A stretch of 7,914 nt of DNA from Planctomycetota bacterium. GTDB taxonomy: Bacteria; Planctomycetota; UBA8108. This document shows positions 1 through 6,453 of this stretch, in pieces (position 1 is the first letter of the stretch; each line of letters starts with the position of its first letter). The stretch is from positions 1 through 7,914 of the forward strand of contig JAKUSY010000132.1 in assembly GCA_022451445.1 (NCBI GenBank), written 5' to 3'. Made by a program: the position numbers and the translations under genes. The notes beneath the pieces are model-generated. The model saw only the letters and a list, made by a program, of their open reading frames with translations. It had not been told where the DNA came from and did not search any database.

Positions 1-1
1 G

Positions 2-1546
2 AGCCTGGCGGCCGTCGCGAAGACCTCCGCGGTCAGGCGGCTCTGCTACGGCGCGTTGATTTCCGCCGTCGGCAACGGCGACGATGCCTACCTGCAGGCC
101 TCGACCAGCAAGGATGGCCTGCGTGACTTCCTCGCGGCGGTTTCGAGGATCCCGGAGGAGGACGTTCGCTCCCGGCTGTATTCAAAGGTCCGGATCCTGG
201 TCTCAGAGCTTCCCCCGGGACTCAAGCCCGAGGCCGGAGATGAGAAAATACACGATCTCGCGATCGAGACACTCGGTACGATCCCCGGCCACGGGAAGGA
301 AAAGTTTTCCGACCTGACGACGCGGCTCAAGGCGGGACGAAATCGTTCCGCGGCGATCACGGTGCTGCGTAATATTCCACGGGAAGACTGGATAAAGGAG
401 CAGGTCCGCCCGCTGGTGGACAACCTGGTCGGCTACCTCAGCGAGGTTCCGGCGAGTGAACGGAATTCGAACACGGCGGTGGCGGCTTTCTTTCTCACGG
501 TCAAGCTCGCCCAGACGCTGCCCACGGAGCAGGCCAGGGAAGTTCAGTCCCGGCTGAGGAACCTCGATGTGCGCATCATCGCCATCGGGACGGTTCCCCA
601 CCGGATGATCTACGACAAGGAGCGCATCGCGGTGCAGGCCGGCAAGCCGGTTGAATTCCGGTTTACCAATACCGACAGCATGCCCCACAACTTCGCGATC
701 ACTACGCCGGGCGCCCTGGAAGAGGTTGGAAAGCTGGCCGAGGAGACAGGCACCGCCGAGGATGCGATCGAGCGCCATTACATTCCCAGGACCGACAAGG
801 TTCTCCTGGCAAGCCGTCTGCTGCAGCCCGGTGAGACCCAGGCGTTGACCTACGAGGCGCCGGTGAAGCCGGGGATCTATCCCTACGTCTGTACCTATCC
901 CGGACATTGGCAGCGGATGTACGGCGGGCTCTACGTGGTCGCCGATCTGAAGGCCTACCTGGCCGACCGGGCAGGCTACCTGTCTAGAAACCCTCTGCCT
1001 CTGAAGGATGAATTGCTCAAGCTCAACCAGCGCAACACGGAGTGGACCTTCAACCAGCTGGCTGCCCCGATCAGGTCCCTGGGGGGGAGAAGTTTCGAGG
1101 TTGGCAAGAGCGTCTTCAAAGTCTCCAACTGTATTGCCTGCCATCGTCTGAATAACGAGGGACAGGTCTTCGGGCCTGACCTGGCGAAGCTCGAGCCGAA
1201 GAAGCGCACCGCTGAGCACATCCTTCGTTCCATCCTGGACCCCTCGAAAGACATTGACGAGAAGTTCCAGACCTTCGCCTTCGTGCAGCGCACCGGCAAG
1301 ATCGTTACCGGGATGGTTGTTGAGGAGACCGACAAGCAGGTCAAGGTGATCGTCAACCCGCTTGCCAAGGCGGCTCCGGCGGTCCTCGGCAAGTCGTCGC
1401 TTGCCACGCGCAGGAAGCTGCCGAATTCCATCATGCCCGAGGGGCTTCTGAACAGGCTCTCTCGCGAGGAGATTCTCGACCTCATCGCCTATGTGCTCTC
1501 CGGAGGGGACATGAAGAGCAAGCTCTTCAAGGCGCACGAGCACTGA
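2..1546 (+). CDS. Plastocyanin-cytochrome c fusion (PVC-type heme domain), 5'-partial
   Basis: This is the C-terminal 514 residues of an exported electron-transfer protein. The frame is open to the window edge, so the TTG at 56 is not the real start. Residues count from base 2. About 1-185 are helical and unassigned, possibly HEAT-like. About 190-315 form a plastocyanin/azurin-like cupredoxin with candidate copper ligands H229 (in MPHNF), C297, H302 and M306 (in VCTYPGHWQRMYGG). About 360-505 form a c-type cytochrome with CIACH at 377-381 and a possible axial methionine at 478, resembling the planctomycete/verrucomicrobial heme-binding domain family. Copper and heme centres in one chain imply electron transfer on the periplasmic side; the substrate is unknown, and related long proteins often carry a dehydrogenase-like part upstream. 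Family and metal sites are well supported; the pathway is not. Confidence 0.88.
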   Translation, partial: SLAAVAKTSAVRRLCYGALISAVGNGDDAYLQASTSKDGLRDFLAAVSRIPEEDVRSRLYSKVRILVSELPPGLKPEAGDEKIHDLAIETLGTIPGHGKEKFSDLTTRLKAGRNRSAAITVLRNIPREDWIKEQVRPLVDNLVGYLSEVPASERNSNTAVAAFFLTVKLAQTLPTEQAREVQSRLRNLDVRIIAIGTVPHRMIYDKERIAVQAGKPVEFRFTNTDSMPHNFAITTPGALEEVGKLAEETGTAEDAIERHYIPRTDKVLLASRLLQPGETQALTYEAPVKPGIYPYVCTYPGHWQRMYGGLYVVADLKAYLADRAGYLSRNPLPLKDELLKLNQRNTEWTFNQLAAPIRSLGGRSFEVGKSVFKVSNCIACHRLNNEGQVFGPDLAKLEPKKRTAEHILRSILDPSKDIDEKFQTFAFVQRTGKIVTGMVVEETDKQVKVIVNPLAKAAPAVLGKSSLATRRKLPNSIMPEGLLNRLSREEILDLIAYVLSGGDMKSKLFKAHEH

Positions 1547-1640
1547 GAACGCCGCTGAAGGCGCCACGGCTAACCGATCTTGCCTCGACGTTGACCAGCC
1601 CTTAGTCTTGCTGGAGGTCTGAAATGAGGTAAAAGGGACG

Positions 1641-2696
1641 GTGATCCGTAGGAATTCTCTGCTTGCTGTTGTTTTTCTGCATGTTGCGCTCCTGGTTGGC
1701 GTTCCAGGGGGGGCTCATGCCTCCATCCTCGGCGATTCCAACGCTGTCAACCTGCTGAACATTGCCGATCCAGTTTACCTGCTCAATCATCTCTATCGGG
1801 GAGGTCCTTCGTCTCCCTCGGGCTCCCGGCCCGATGCCAATTGCGACGGAGCGGTGTCTTTATCGGATGCGATCGTCCTGGTCGAGTACTTCTTCCTGGC
1901 TGGAGAGGCGCCCGGTGATTTCTGCTCCCGGGAGATTCCGGCCGGCCTGGCTTACCAGCGGCATAATGAGCAGGGTTTCGCGGAATTCGAGCACAGGGAT
2001 ACCGGGATTCTATTCGTCCTTTTGCCTGGCGGCGATTTCCTCATGGGTACCCCTGAGAACGAGGAAGATCGTTGGCAAGATGAAAGCCCCCTTCACCTTG
2101 TGACTTTGAGCGCGTTCCTGGTGGGTAAATACGAGGTGACCCAGGCTCAATGGGAAGGCGTAATGGGCTCCAACCCATCTTTTTTCCAGGGAGATGCTCT
2201 TGCCGAGGGAGTTGAGTCGAGCAATCTGCCGGTTGAGCGTGTTTCCTGGGATGATGTCGTTGAATTTATCGTTTTAAGCGGTTTTTCCCTGCCCAGTGAG
2301 GCGCAATGGGAATATGCCTGCCGAGGGGGCTCCAGCGGCCCCTTTGCAGGTACCGGTGTACTTGCTGATATGGGCTGGTATGTCGAAAACAGCGGTGGAC
2401 GTCCTCATGCAGTCGGAACAAGGCGCCCCAATGCCTTCGGTCTGTATGATCTGCATGGCAATCTCTACGAATGGTGCGGAGATGTCTACAATGAGGGCTT
2501 CTACGCCTCAGAAGAGGCTTCGGGGCCGGATCCAGTCTATAACGGGACCGGAGACTACCATGTGGTCCGTGGCGGTGGCTGGTTTTACGAGCCGGTAAGT
2601 TGCCGCTCAGGCAACCGCTACGCCATCAGCTCTCTTGTCAGCGGTAACCGCCGACTTGGCTTGAGGCCTGTCATCGGGCTTCTGGGGCCTGATTGA
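1641..2696 (+). CDS. Secreted dockerin-like + SUMF1/FGE-like domain protein
   Basis: This is a 351-residue secreted protein. The GTG start is the only one available, because an in-frame TGA lies at 1620; a GAGGT ten bases upstream is an acceptable ribosome site. Residues 1-28 are a signal peptide ending near GGAHAS. Residues 31-95 are two dockerin-like EF-hand segments: the first (GDSNAVNLLNIADPVYLLNHL) is degenerate, the second (DANCDGAVSLSDAIVLVEYF) keeps D65, N67 and D69. Residues 124-345 are a SUMF1/FGE-sulfatase fold with typical markers: GGDFLMG, KYEVTQAQWE, LPSEAQWEYACRGG, GLYDLHGNLYEWCGD, VVRGGGWF and a GLRPV ending. C321 aligns with the first catalytic cysteine of formylglycine-generating enzyme, but the position five residues on is R326. 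It is therefore probably not an active FGE; a binding or other secreted role is likelier. Sulfatase genes lie downstream, but a terminator intervenes. Confidence 0.87.
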   Translation: MIRRNSLLAVVFLHVALLVGVPGGAHASILGDSNAVNLLNIADPVYLLNHLYRGGPSSPSGSRPDANCDGAVSLSDAIVLVEYFFLAGEAPGDFCSREIPAGLAYQRHNEQGFAEFEHRDTGILFVLLPGGDFLMGTPENEEDRWQDESPLHLVTLSAFLVGKYEVTQAQWEGVMGSNPSFFQGDALAEGVESSNLPVERVSWDDVVEFIVLSGFSLPSEAQWEYACRGGSSGPFAGTGVLADMGWYVENSGGRPHAVGTRRPNAFGLYDLHGNLYEWCGDVYNEGFYASEEASGPDPVYNGTGDYHVVRGGGWFYEPVSCRSGNRYAISSLVSGNRRLGLRPVIGLLGPD

Positions 2697-2925
2697 GGCC
2701 TTTTACGTCTATCCAGGTCTCGCGCCGCTGAACTCTGATGCCGATGAAACTGGCAGAAATCACTTCGAACTCGATGTGAGGGAAGTTTTTTCCAATCTTT
2801 TTTCCGGCCATCTGCGGTGGACTTATCGGGTTTGTGTTTTTAGGGGTTTTCCTAAAGTACTGATAACTCCAGAGATCATGGTGTCTCCCGATCAGGGGGC
2901 AGTACCTGCCGTATTAAAAAAGAAC

Positions 2926-2957
2926 GGCACTCTCTGAGTCTCGGATGCCTGTTTTTT
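2926..2957 (+). terminator. Weak terminator-like hairpin downstream of the SUMF1 gene
   Basis: GGCA at 2926-2929 can pair with TGCC at 2946-2949, and an ACTC/GAGT pair is possible inside the loop. Six Ts follow at 2952-2957. The stem is short and lies about 230 bases past the SUMF1 stop codon, so it is only a possible terminator. Confidence 0.2.
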
Positions 2958-3224
2958 GCCCTGGCGAGAAGCCTGGGCGGGATCGGAAAAAGCCTGATTT
3001 TACCAATGAACTCAGGCCGTTTACTTTCCTGAAGAGGTCTTCCGAAACCGACTTAGTGAAAAAGAGAACGATGTGGGCTTTCACAACCACTTAAATACGA
3101 TCTGGTGAGAGCTGCCGGCTGGCGTCATTTTTTCTTTCGGGGGTCTTTTTCTGGAATAATCCCGTTTTACCGGTAGTTGCATATATCGGAACCGCGAACA
3201 GGGACATCGGTGAAAAAAACACCC

Positions 3225-3253
3225 TTGAACGCAATCCTGTAGACCTTTAGCAT
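3225..3253 (+). promoter_or_regulatory. Possible sigma70-type promoter ahead of the structured leader
   Basis: TTGAAC at 3225-3230 and TAGCAT at 3248-3253 are separated by 17 bases. Each box matches the standard consensus at four of six positions. A transcript starting near 3260 would contain all the hairpins up to the T-run at 3535-3543. Planctomycete promoters are not well captured by the E. coli consensus, so this is weak. Confidence 0.2.
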
Positions 3254-3313
3254 TCGCTCAACTGGTTCAGCCGCACGGAAAGAAGTGAGAAGGCGGCGCC
3301 TGCTGATTGTATC

Positions 3314-3447
3314 GAGACCGGCCTGAGCGGTCTCCTCGAGGCGGGACGGACCAGGAACGATATAAGGCGTAGCGCATAGCGAAAGGAAGTTTGCGCGATC
3401 TGGACGGGTATTCCGGATCAAATCGAGCCGAGACCACAGGGTCTGGC
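3314..3447 (+). ncRNA. Series of hairpins: candidate structured leader or small RNA
   Basis: Four hairpins fall within 134 bases. GAGACCG at 3314-3320 pairs perfectly with CGGTCTC at 3328-3334 (loop of seven). GCGCA at 3372-3376 pairs with TGCGC at 3392-3396. GATCTGG at 3397-3403 pairs with CCGGATC at 3413-3419 with one G.T wobble. GCC-G-AGACC at 3427-3435 pairs with GGTCTGGC at 3440-3447, with a single bulged G and a four-base loop. Together with the terminator-like stem downstream this suggests a folded 5' leader or an independent RNA of 200-300 bases. It matches no RNA family I recognise. The pairings were read by eye; no folding energy or covariation was computed. Confidence 0.35.
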
Positions 3448-3487
3448 GAAGAGCTGTTCCGGGGTCAGTGTTGAGTTCAAGTTCAGA

Positions 3488-3543
3488 TTGGGCCGCGGGG
3501 GTTTCCAGAGAGGGGACCCCTAGCGGCAGGCAAGTTTTTTTTT
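3488..3543 (+). terminator. Terminator/attenuator-like hairpin with T9 before the first small gene
   Basis: GCCGC at 3492-3496 pairs with GCGGC at 3523-3527 and GGGGT at 3498-3502 pairs with ACCCC at 3516-3520, with a small internal bulge and a 13-base loop. TTG at 3488-3490 can add three pairs with CAA at 3531-3533. Nine Ts follow at 3535-3543. The T-run ends four bases before the GGAGG ribosome site of the next gene. It could end an upstream RNA, act as an attenuator for the small gene, or the U-rich tract could aid translation initiation. Confidence 0.45.
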
Positions 3544-3557
3544 CTATGGAGGATATG

Positions 3558-3800
3558 ATGGGTGACATCATCGGTACGGTAAAGAGGTCGGTCGCTGGAC
3601 TGACGGGCGTTGCGGTTTGTTTGCTTGCTCTTGGCGTGGTCATGGCAGTTCTCATGGGCAAAGCCGATGGCGCGTTTTATGGTGATGTTGTTGGCGGCAT
3701 TACCAAGCTGGTCGGGGATCTCGGAGGCGCTGGCCTCACGGGCCTGATTACTGCTTGTATCGTTATGGGACTGCTCAAGTCCGCCAGCGAAAAATCCTGA
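3558..3800 (+). CDS. Small two-helix membrane protein, paralog A (unrecognised family)
   Basis: This encodes an 80-residue hydrophobic protein of unknown function. I chose the ATG at 3558 because GGAGG at 3548-3552 lies five bases upstream and because it aligns with the paralog at 3968 (MGDIIGT against MDNVLGT). In-frame ATGs at 3546 and 3555 fit the ribosome site poorly. The order is a short amphipathic N-terminus (1-14), membrane segment 1 (about 15-34, with LLALGVVMAVLMG), a glycine-rich linker containing GAFYGDVV (38-45) and LGGAGLTGL (55-63), membrane segment 2 (about 58-73), and a charged tail ending KSASEKS. There is no cleavable signal peptide or conserved charged residue within the helices. 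About half the residues match paralog B. Pilin-like, holin-like or small-toxin roles are possible by size and layout only. Confidence 0.75.
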   Translation: MGDIIGTVKRSVAGLTGVAVCLLALGVVMAVLMGKADGAFYGDVVGGITKLVGDLGGAGLTGLITACIVMGLLKSASEKS

Positions 3801-3847
3801 AAGCCAGGAGAACGAGTAGAAGTTCATTTTTGAGTTTTGTTTTTGTG

Positions 3848-3875
3848 GCCGGTGAGGCCTTGAGGTTTTACCGGC
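3848..3875 (+). other. Hairpin between the two small genes
   Basis: GCCGGT at 3848-3853 pairs with ACCGGC at 3870-3875 around a 16-base loop, about 50 bases past the stop of paralog A. A competing GGCC/GGCC hairpin lies within the 5' arm and loop. No T-run follows, so it is not a convincing terminator; it may stabilise or separate the two messages. Confidence 0.25.
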
Positions 3876-3892
3876 GTTGTCTGGTTCATTAA

Positions 3893-3953
3893 GATCCGGA
3901 AAAGATCCCCTGCGAGCGCTGAGGATCGGACCTGGATCGGGAAACCGTTTTTT
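3893..3953 (+). promoter_or_regulatory. Nested stem plus T6 before the second small gene
   Basis: GATCCGG at 3893-3899 pairs with CTGGATC at 3932-3938 (one G.T wobble), enclosing GATCC at 3904-3908 paired with GGATC at 3923-3927. Six Ts at 3948-3953 follow nine bases later, and the AAGGAG ribosome site starts at 3955. The layout of stem, T-run, Shine-Dalgarno and start repeats that before paralog A, although the sequences are not alike. Leader regulation or a U-rich translation enhancer are both possible. Confidence 0.35.
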
Positions 3954-3967
3954 GAAGGAGAGGGATC

Positions 3968-4204
3968 ATGGATAACGTCCTTGGAACCCTTAAAGGTTTG
4001 ATTCGTGATGTGACGGAGGTAGGAATCTACCTTCTCGCTCTGGGTGTCGTCGCTGGTGTGCTGTTTGGTACCGGTGAAGGCGCAGGTGGCGCGTTTTATG
4101 GTGATGTCGTCAAGAACATCACTGGTCTGGTGAGCTCGCTTGGCGGCCAGGGCCTCACGGGCCTGCTCTCGCTGGCGGTGATCCTCTACCTGTTCAAGCG
4201 CTAA
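3968..4204 (+). CDS. Small two-helix membrane protein, paralog B (unrecognised family)
   Basis: This encodes a 78-residue hydrophobic protein with a good ribosome site (AAGGAG at 3955-3960, seven bases before ATG). Residues 1-16 are amphipathic. Membrane segment 1 is about 18-34 (YLLALGVVAGVLFG). A glycine-rich linker follows with GAFYGDVV (41-48), NITGLV and LGGQGLTGL (58-66). Membrane segment 2 is about 61-76, and the protein ends in a positive KR. The main difference from paralog A is a three-residue insertion before GAFYGDVV and a shorter tail. Shared blocks are LLALGVV, GAFYGDVV, LGG and GLTGL. Two stretches of DNA are identical between the copies (21 bases at 3668-3688 and 4087-4107; 15 bases at 3732-3746 and 4151-4165). 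The pair arose by tandem duplication; I cannot assign a function. Confidence 0.82.
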   Translation: MDNVLGTLKGLIRDVTEVGIYLLALGVVAGVLFGTGEGAGGAFYGDVVKNITGLVSSLGGQGLTGLLSLAVILYLFKR

Positions 4205-4212
4205 GCTGAACA

Positions 4213-4229
4213 GCGTAGGAACACTACGC
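4213..4229 (+). other. Short perfect hairpin after paralog B stop
   Basis: GCGTAG at 4213-4218 pairs with CTACGC at 4224-4229 around a five-base loop, starting eight bases after the stop codon. It sits just ahead of the main terminator and could act as a 3' stabilising structure. Confidence 0.35.
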
Positions 4230-4237
4230 GAATCAGA

Positions 4238-4275
4238 AGCCGGGCGTGCCTTTCGAGGCGCGCCCGGCTTTTTTT
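4238..4275 (+). terminator. Strong intrinsic terminator
   Basis: A 13-base-pair stem, AGCCGGGCGTGCC at 4238-4250 with GGCGCGCCCGGCT at 4257-4269 (one T.G wobble), has a six-base loop and runs directly into six Ts at 4270-4275. It ends the small membrane-protein unit and separates it from the sulfatase gene. Confidence 0.92.
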
Positions 4276-4322
4276 ATGCCCCTCGTCCGGCGCTCGAGCG
4301 CGGCTCCGCTCCCACTGGCTGA

Positions 4323-4350
4323 TTGTACTGTGGGCGAGTCCCCGTATACT
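4323..4350 (+). promoter_or_regulatory. Candidate sigma70-type promoter for the sulfatase-thrC unit
   Basis: TATACT at 4345-4350 matches the -10 consensus at five of six positions. TTGTAC lies 16 bases upstream at 4323-4328 and is a weaker -35 match. The site lies between a strong terminator and the sulfatase start at 4399, where a new promoter is expected, giving a leader of roughly 40 bases. Confidence 0.42.
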
Positions 4351-4398
4351 GTCGGGTTCCTGTCTTATCAGAACCGCGAATGTCCATCGGGAGGGGTC

Positions 4399-6453
4399 AT
4401 GAGATTCACAGTCGCTTACCTCGCAGCGTTTTTCTGCGCCGGCCTTGCCCAGGCGGCCGCCGCGCGTCCCAATATCGTCCTCATCATGGTGGATGACATG
4501 GGGTATTCCGATATCGGTTGCTACGGGGGCGAGGTGCAGACTCCGAATATCGATGCTCTCGCCGCGGGGGGGGTGCGGTTCACGCAGTTTTACAATACCG
4601 GGCGCTGTTGTCCTACCCGGGCCAGCCTGATGACGGGTCTCTACCCGCACCAGGCCGGCATGGGCTGGATGACCACTGACCTCGGCCACGATGGCTACCG
4701 CGGTGATCTCAACCGCAATTGCGTCACCATCGCCGAGGTGCTGCGTTTGGCCGGGTACTCGACCTATATGGCCGGCAAATGGCATGTGACGAAGCATACC
4801 GGGGCGGATGGTCCAAAGCACAACTGGCCGCGCCAGCGCGGTTTTGACCGGTACTTCGGGACGATCCAGGGTGCCGGCAGTTTCTATACGCCGAAATCCC
4901 TGACCCTCGAGAACACCCAGCTGAACGAATACCCGGCGAACTTCTTCTATTCCGATGCGATCAACGATACGACGGTGAAGTACATCGAGGAGCACTCCGA
5001 AAAGAGCGCCGGCAAGCCGTTTTTCTGCTACGTGGCGCATACGGCACCTCACTGGCCGTTGCACGCTCTCGAAGAGGATATCGATAAGTACCGCAAACGC
5101 TATCTTGGCGGCTGGGACGCGTTGCGCGCCGAGCGCTACGCCCGGATGATGAGCATGGATCTTGTCGACAAGCGCTGGAAGCTGACGGACCGCGATCCTG
5201 CCGCTAAGGCCTGGAAGGACGTTCCCGCCGACCGGAAGGCGAACATGGCGCTCCGCATGGCGATCTACGCTGCCCAGATTGACCGCGTCGACCAGGGGAT
5301 CGGCCGCATCACCGCGGCGCTGAAGAGGACGGGGCAGCTCGAGAATACGATCATCTTCTTTCTCGCGGACAACGGCGGCTGCGCCGAAGGAGGGATATGG
5401 GGTTTTGAGCGCAAGAAAAACGCGGTCCTTGGAAAGGACAGCTCCTTTGCCAGCTACGGACTTTCCTGGGCGAATGCATCGAACACTCCGTTTCGCGAGT
5501 ACAAGCATTGGGTGCACGAGGGCGGGATCTCGACCCCGCTGGTGGTGCACTGGCCGGCGGGTATCTCATCCGGCGGCGAGCTTCGCAGCCAGCCGGGCCA
5601 TCTCATAGACATTATGGCGACCTGCGTCGCCGTCTCAGGGGCGAAGTATCCGGCGGAGTATGAGAGCAATAAGATCAAGCCACTGGAGGGGGTGAGCCTG
5701 GTTCCTGCCTTTGCCGGGAAGGCGCTGGGGGAGAGGGCCATCTTCTGGGAGCACGAGGCCAACCGCGCTGTTCGTGAGGGGGCCTGGAAGCTCGTGGCCA
5801 AGGGACGGGATTCTCCCTGGGAGCTCTACAACCTTGCTGAGGATCGTACCGAGCTGCGGGATCTGTCCGCCAGCAAGCCTGAGCTGGCCGCCAGGCTAGC
5901 GGCCCTGTGGCAGGCTTACGCCGAGCGCGCCAATGTGCTGCCGATCTATCCGCGGGGAGCCGGCAAGCTGAAGAGCTTCAGCAAGAAGCTCGTTTTTGAA
6001 TTGAAGGCCGGCGCAACGCTCGAGGGCTCCGCCTCCCCTGACGTCAAGGGTAAGCGCCTGCAGGTTAACGCCAGCCTCGCGGCAGGCCACACCGATGGGG
6101 TCATCCTGGGACATGGCGGGACCGCGGATGGTTACGCCCTGTTCGTCAAGGATGGGCGCCTGGCGCTTGCGGTGCGCCGTGGAGGCAAACTGCAGACCGT
6201 TACGGCGGCGGGGAAGCTACCCGAGGGCGCGGTGGAGGTCGAGGCGGTGCTGGCGAAAAACGGCAAGGTGACCCTGAAGGCGGGGGGCGGGGTCATCGCC
6301 GAGGGAAAGGTCTCGGGCTCGATGCAGCGAGTTCCTATCGAGGGGCTCCATGTCGGCAACGATGGGGGCGCCGCGGTGGGAGCCTACGAGGCTCCCGGGA
6401 AATTCGGCGGCAGGATCGATAAATTGACGCTGCGCCTGGGCAAGGTCCGCTGA
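4399..6453 (+). CDS. Exported sulfatase (arylsulfatase type) with C-terminal beta-sandwich-like domain
   Basis: This 684-residue enzyme hydrolyses sulfate esters; the substrate is unknown. The ATG at 4399 follows GGAGGGG and begins a signal peptide (MRFTVAYLAAFFCAGLAQA). The same frame opens at 4246, but that start lies inside the terminator. Catalytic features are metal-binding D32-D33 in VDDMGYSD, the CxPxR motif at C70-R74 with C70 as the formylglycine precursor, GKWH at 126-129, HTAPH at 214-218, D324-N325 in LADNGG, and KHWVHEGG at 369-376. Residues about 1-515 cover the sulfatase fold. Residues about 530-684 form a glycine-rich, beta-strand-like C-terminal domain of the LamG/concanavalin type seen in some planctomycete sulfatases; that label is tentative. 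The stop overlaps the next gene's start by one base. Maturation would need an FGE from elsewhere in the genome. Confidence 0.95.
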   Translation: MRFTVAYLAAFFCAGLAQAAAARPNIVLIMVDDMGYSDIGCYGGEVQTPNIDALAAGGVRFTQFYNTGRCCPTRASLMTGLYPHQAGMGWMTTDLGHDGYRGDLNRNCVTIAEVLRLAGYSTYMAGKWHVTKHTGADGPKHNWPRQRGFDRYFGTIQGAGSFYTPKSLTLENTQLNEYPANFFYSDAINDTTVKYIEEHSEKSAGKPFFCYVAHTAPHWPLHALEEDIDKYRKRYLGGWDALRAERYARMMSMDLVDKRWKLTDRDPAAKAWKDVPADRKANMALRMAIYAAQIDRVDQGIGRITAALKRTGQLENTIIFFLADNGGCAEGGIWGFERKKNAVLGKDSSFASYGLSWANASNTPFREYKHWVHEGGISTPLVVHWPAGISSGGELRSQPGHLIDIMATCVAVSGAKYPAEYESNKIKPLEGVSLVPAFAGKALGERAIFWEHEANRAVREGAWKLVAKGRDSPWELYNLAEDRTELRDLSASKPELAARLAALWQAYAERANVLPIYPRGAGKLKSFSKKLVFELKAGATLEGSASPDVKGKRLQVNASLAAGHTDGVILGHGGTADGYALFVKDGRLALAVRRGGKLQTVTAAGKLPEGAVEVEAVLAKNGKVTLKAGGGVIAEGKVSGSMQRVPIEGLHVGNDGGAAVGAYEAPGKFGGRIDKLTLRLGKVR

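Larger units (their letters stand above)
2697..3557. other. Long intergenic region with no credible protein gene
   Basis: About 860 bases separate the SUMF1 gene from the first small membrane-protein gene. I see no tRNA, rRNA, CRISPR or insertion-sequence signature. The first half holds scattered simple hairpins: TTTAGG/CCTAAA at 2839-2856, GGCAG/CTGCC at 2898-2910, GGCA/TGCC at 2926-2949 followed by six Ts, and GCCTGA/TCAGGC at 2992-3017. The last ~230 bases hold a denser series, annotated separately. The only long reading frame is on the minus strand (3661 down to 3167) and has no recognisable domain. The region is richer in A/T runs than the flanking genes. Confidence 0.6.

Noticed and set aside
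203..1567. Long minus-strand frame opposite the plastocyanin-cytochrome gene
   Set aside because: The + strand has clear copper and heme motifs; the antisense translation has none and is explained by GC-rich codon positions.
3468..3557. Upstream in-frame extension of the first small gene
   Set aside because: It crosses the terminator-like stem and T-run and has no match in the paralog; ATG at 3558 fits the ribosome site and the alignment.
3167..3661. Minus-strand open frame of 164 codons over the intergenic region and the first small gene
   Set aside because: It has no recognisable domain, its start lies antisense inside a better-supported gene, and it spans the hairpin cluster. Part of its translation looks reasonably protein-like, so a homology search would be worth running before discarding it fully.
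3722..3746. Double-glycine bacteriocin leader (LGG before AGLTGL) in the small proteins
   Set aside because: The stretch before the GG is a long conserved hydrophobic segment, not a bacteriocin leader, and no transporter or immunity gene is visible nearby.
3801..3967. Homology between the leader regions of the two small genes
   Set aside because: Apart from the general order of hairpin, T-run and ribosome site I found no shared sequence long enough to indicate duplication.
4246..4398. 51-codon N-terminal extension of the sulfatase
   Set aside because: The GTG at 4246 lies inside the terminator stem, and the extension would bury the signal peptide; ATG at 4399 has a good ribosome site.
4201..5550. 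Long minus-strand frame opposite the sulfatase
   Set aside because: It lies antisense to unmistakable sulfatase motifs, has no domain of its own, and extends into the terminator.
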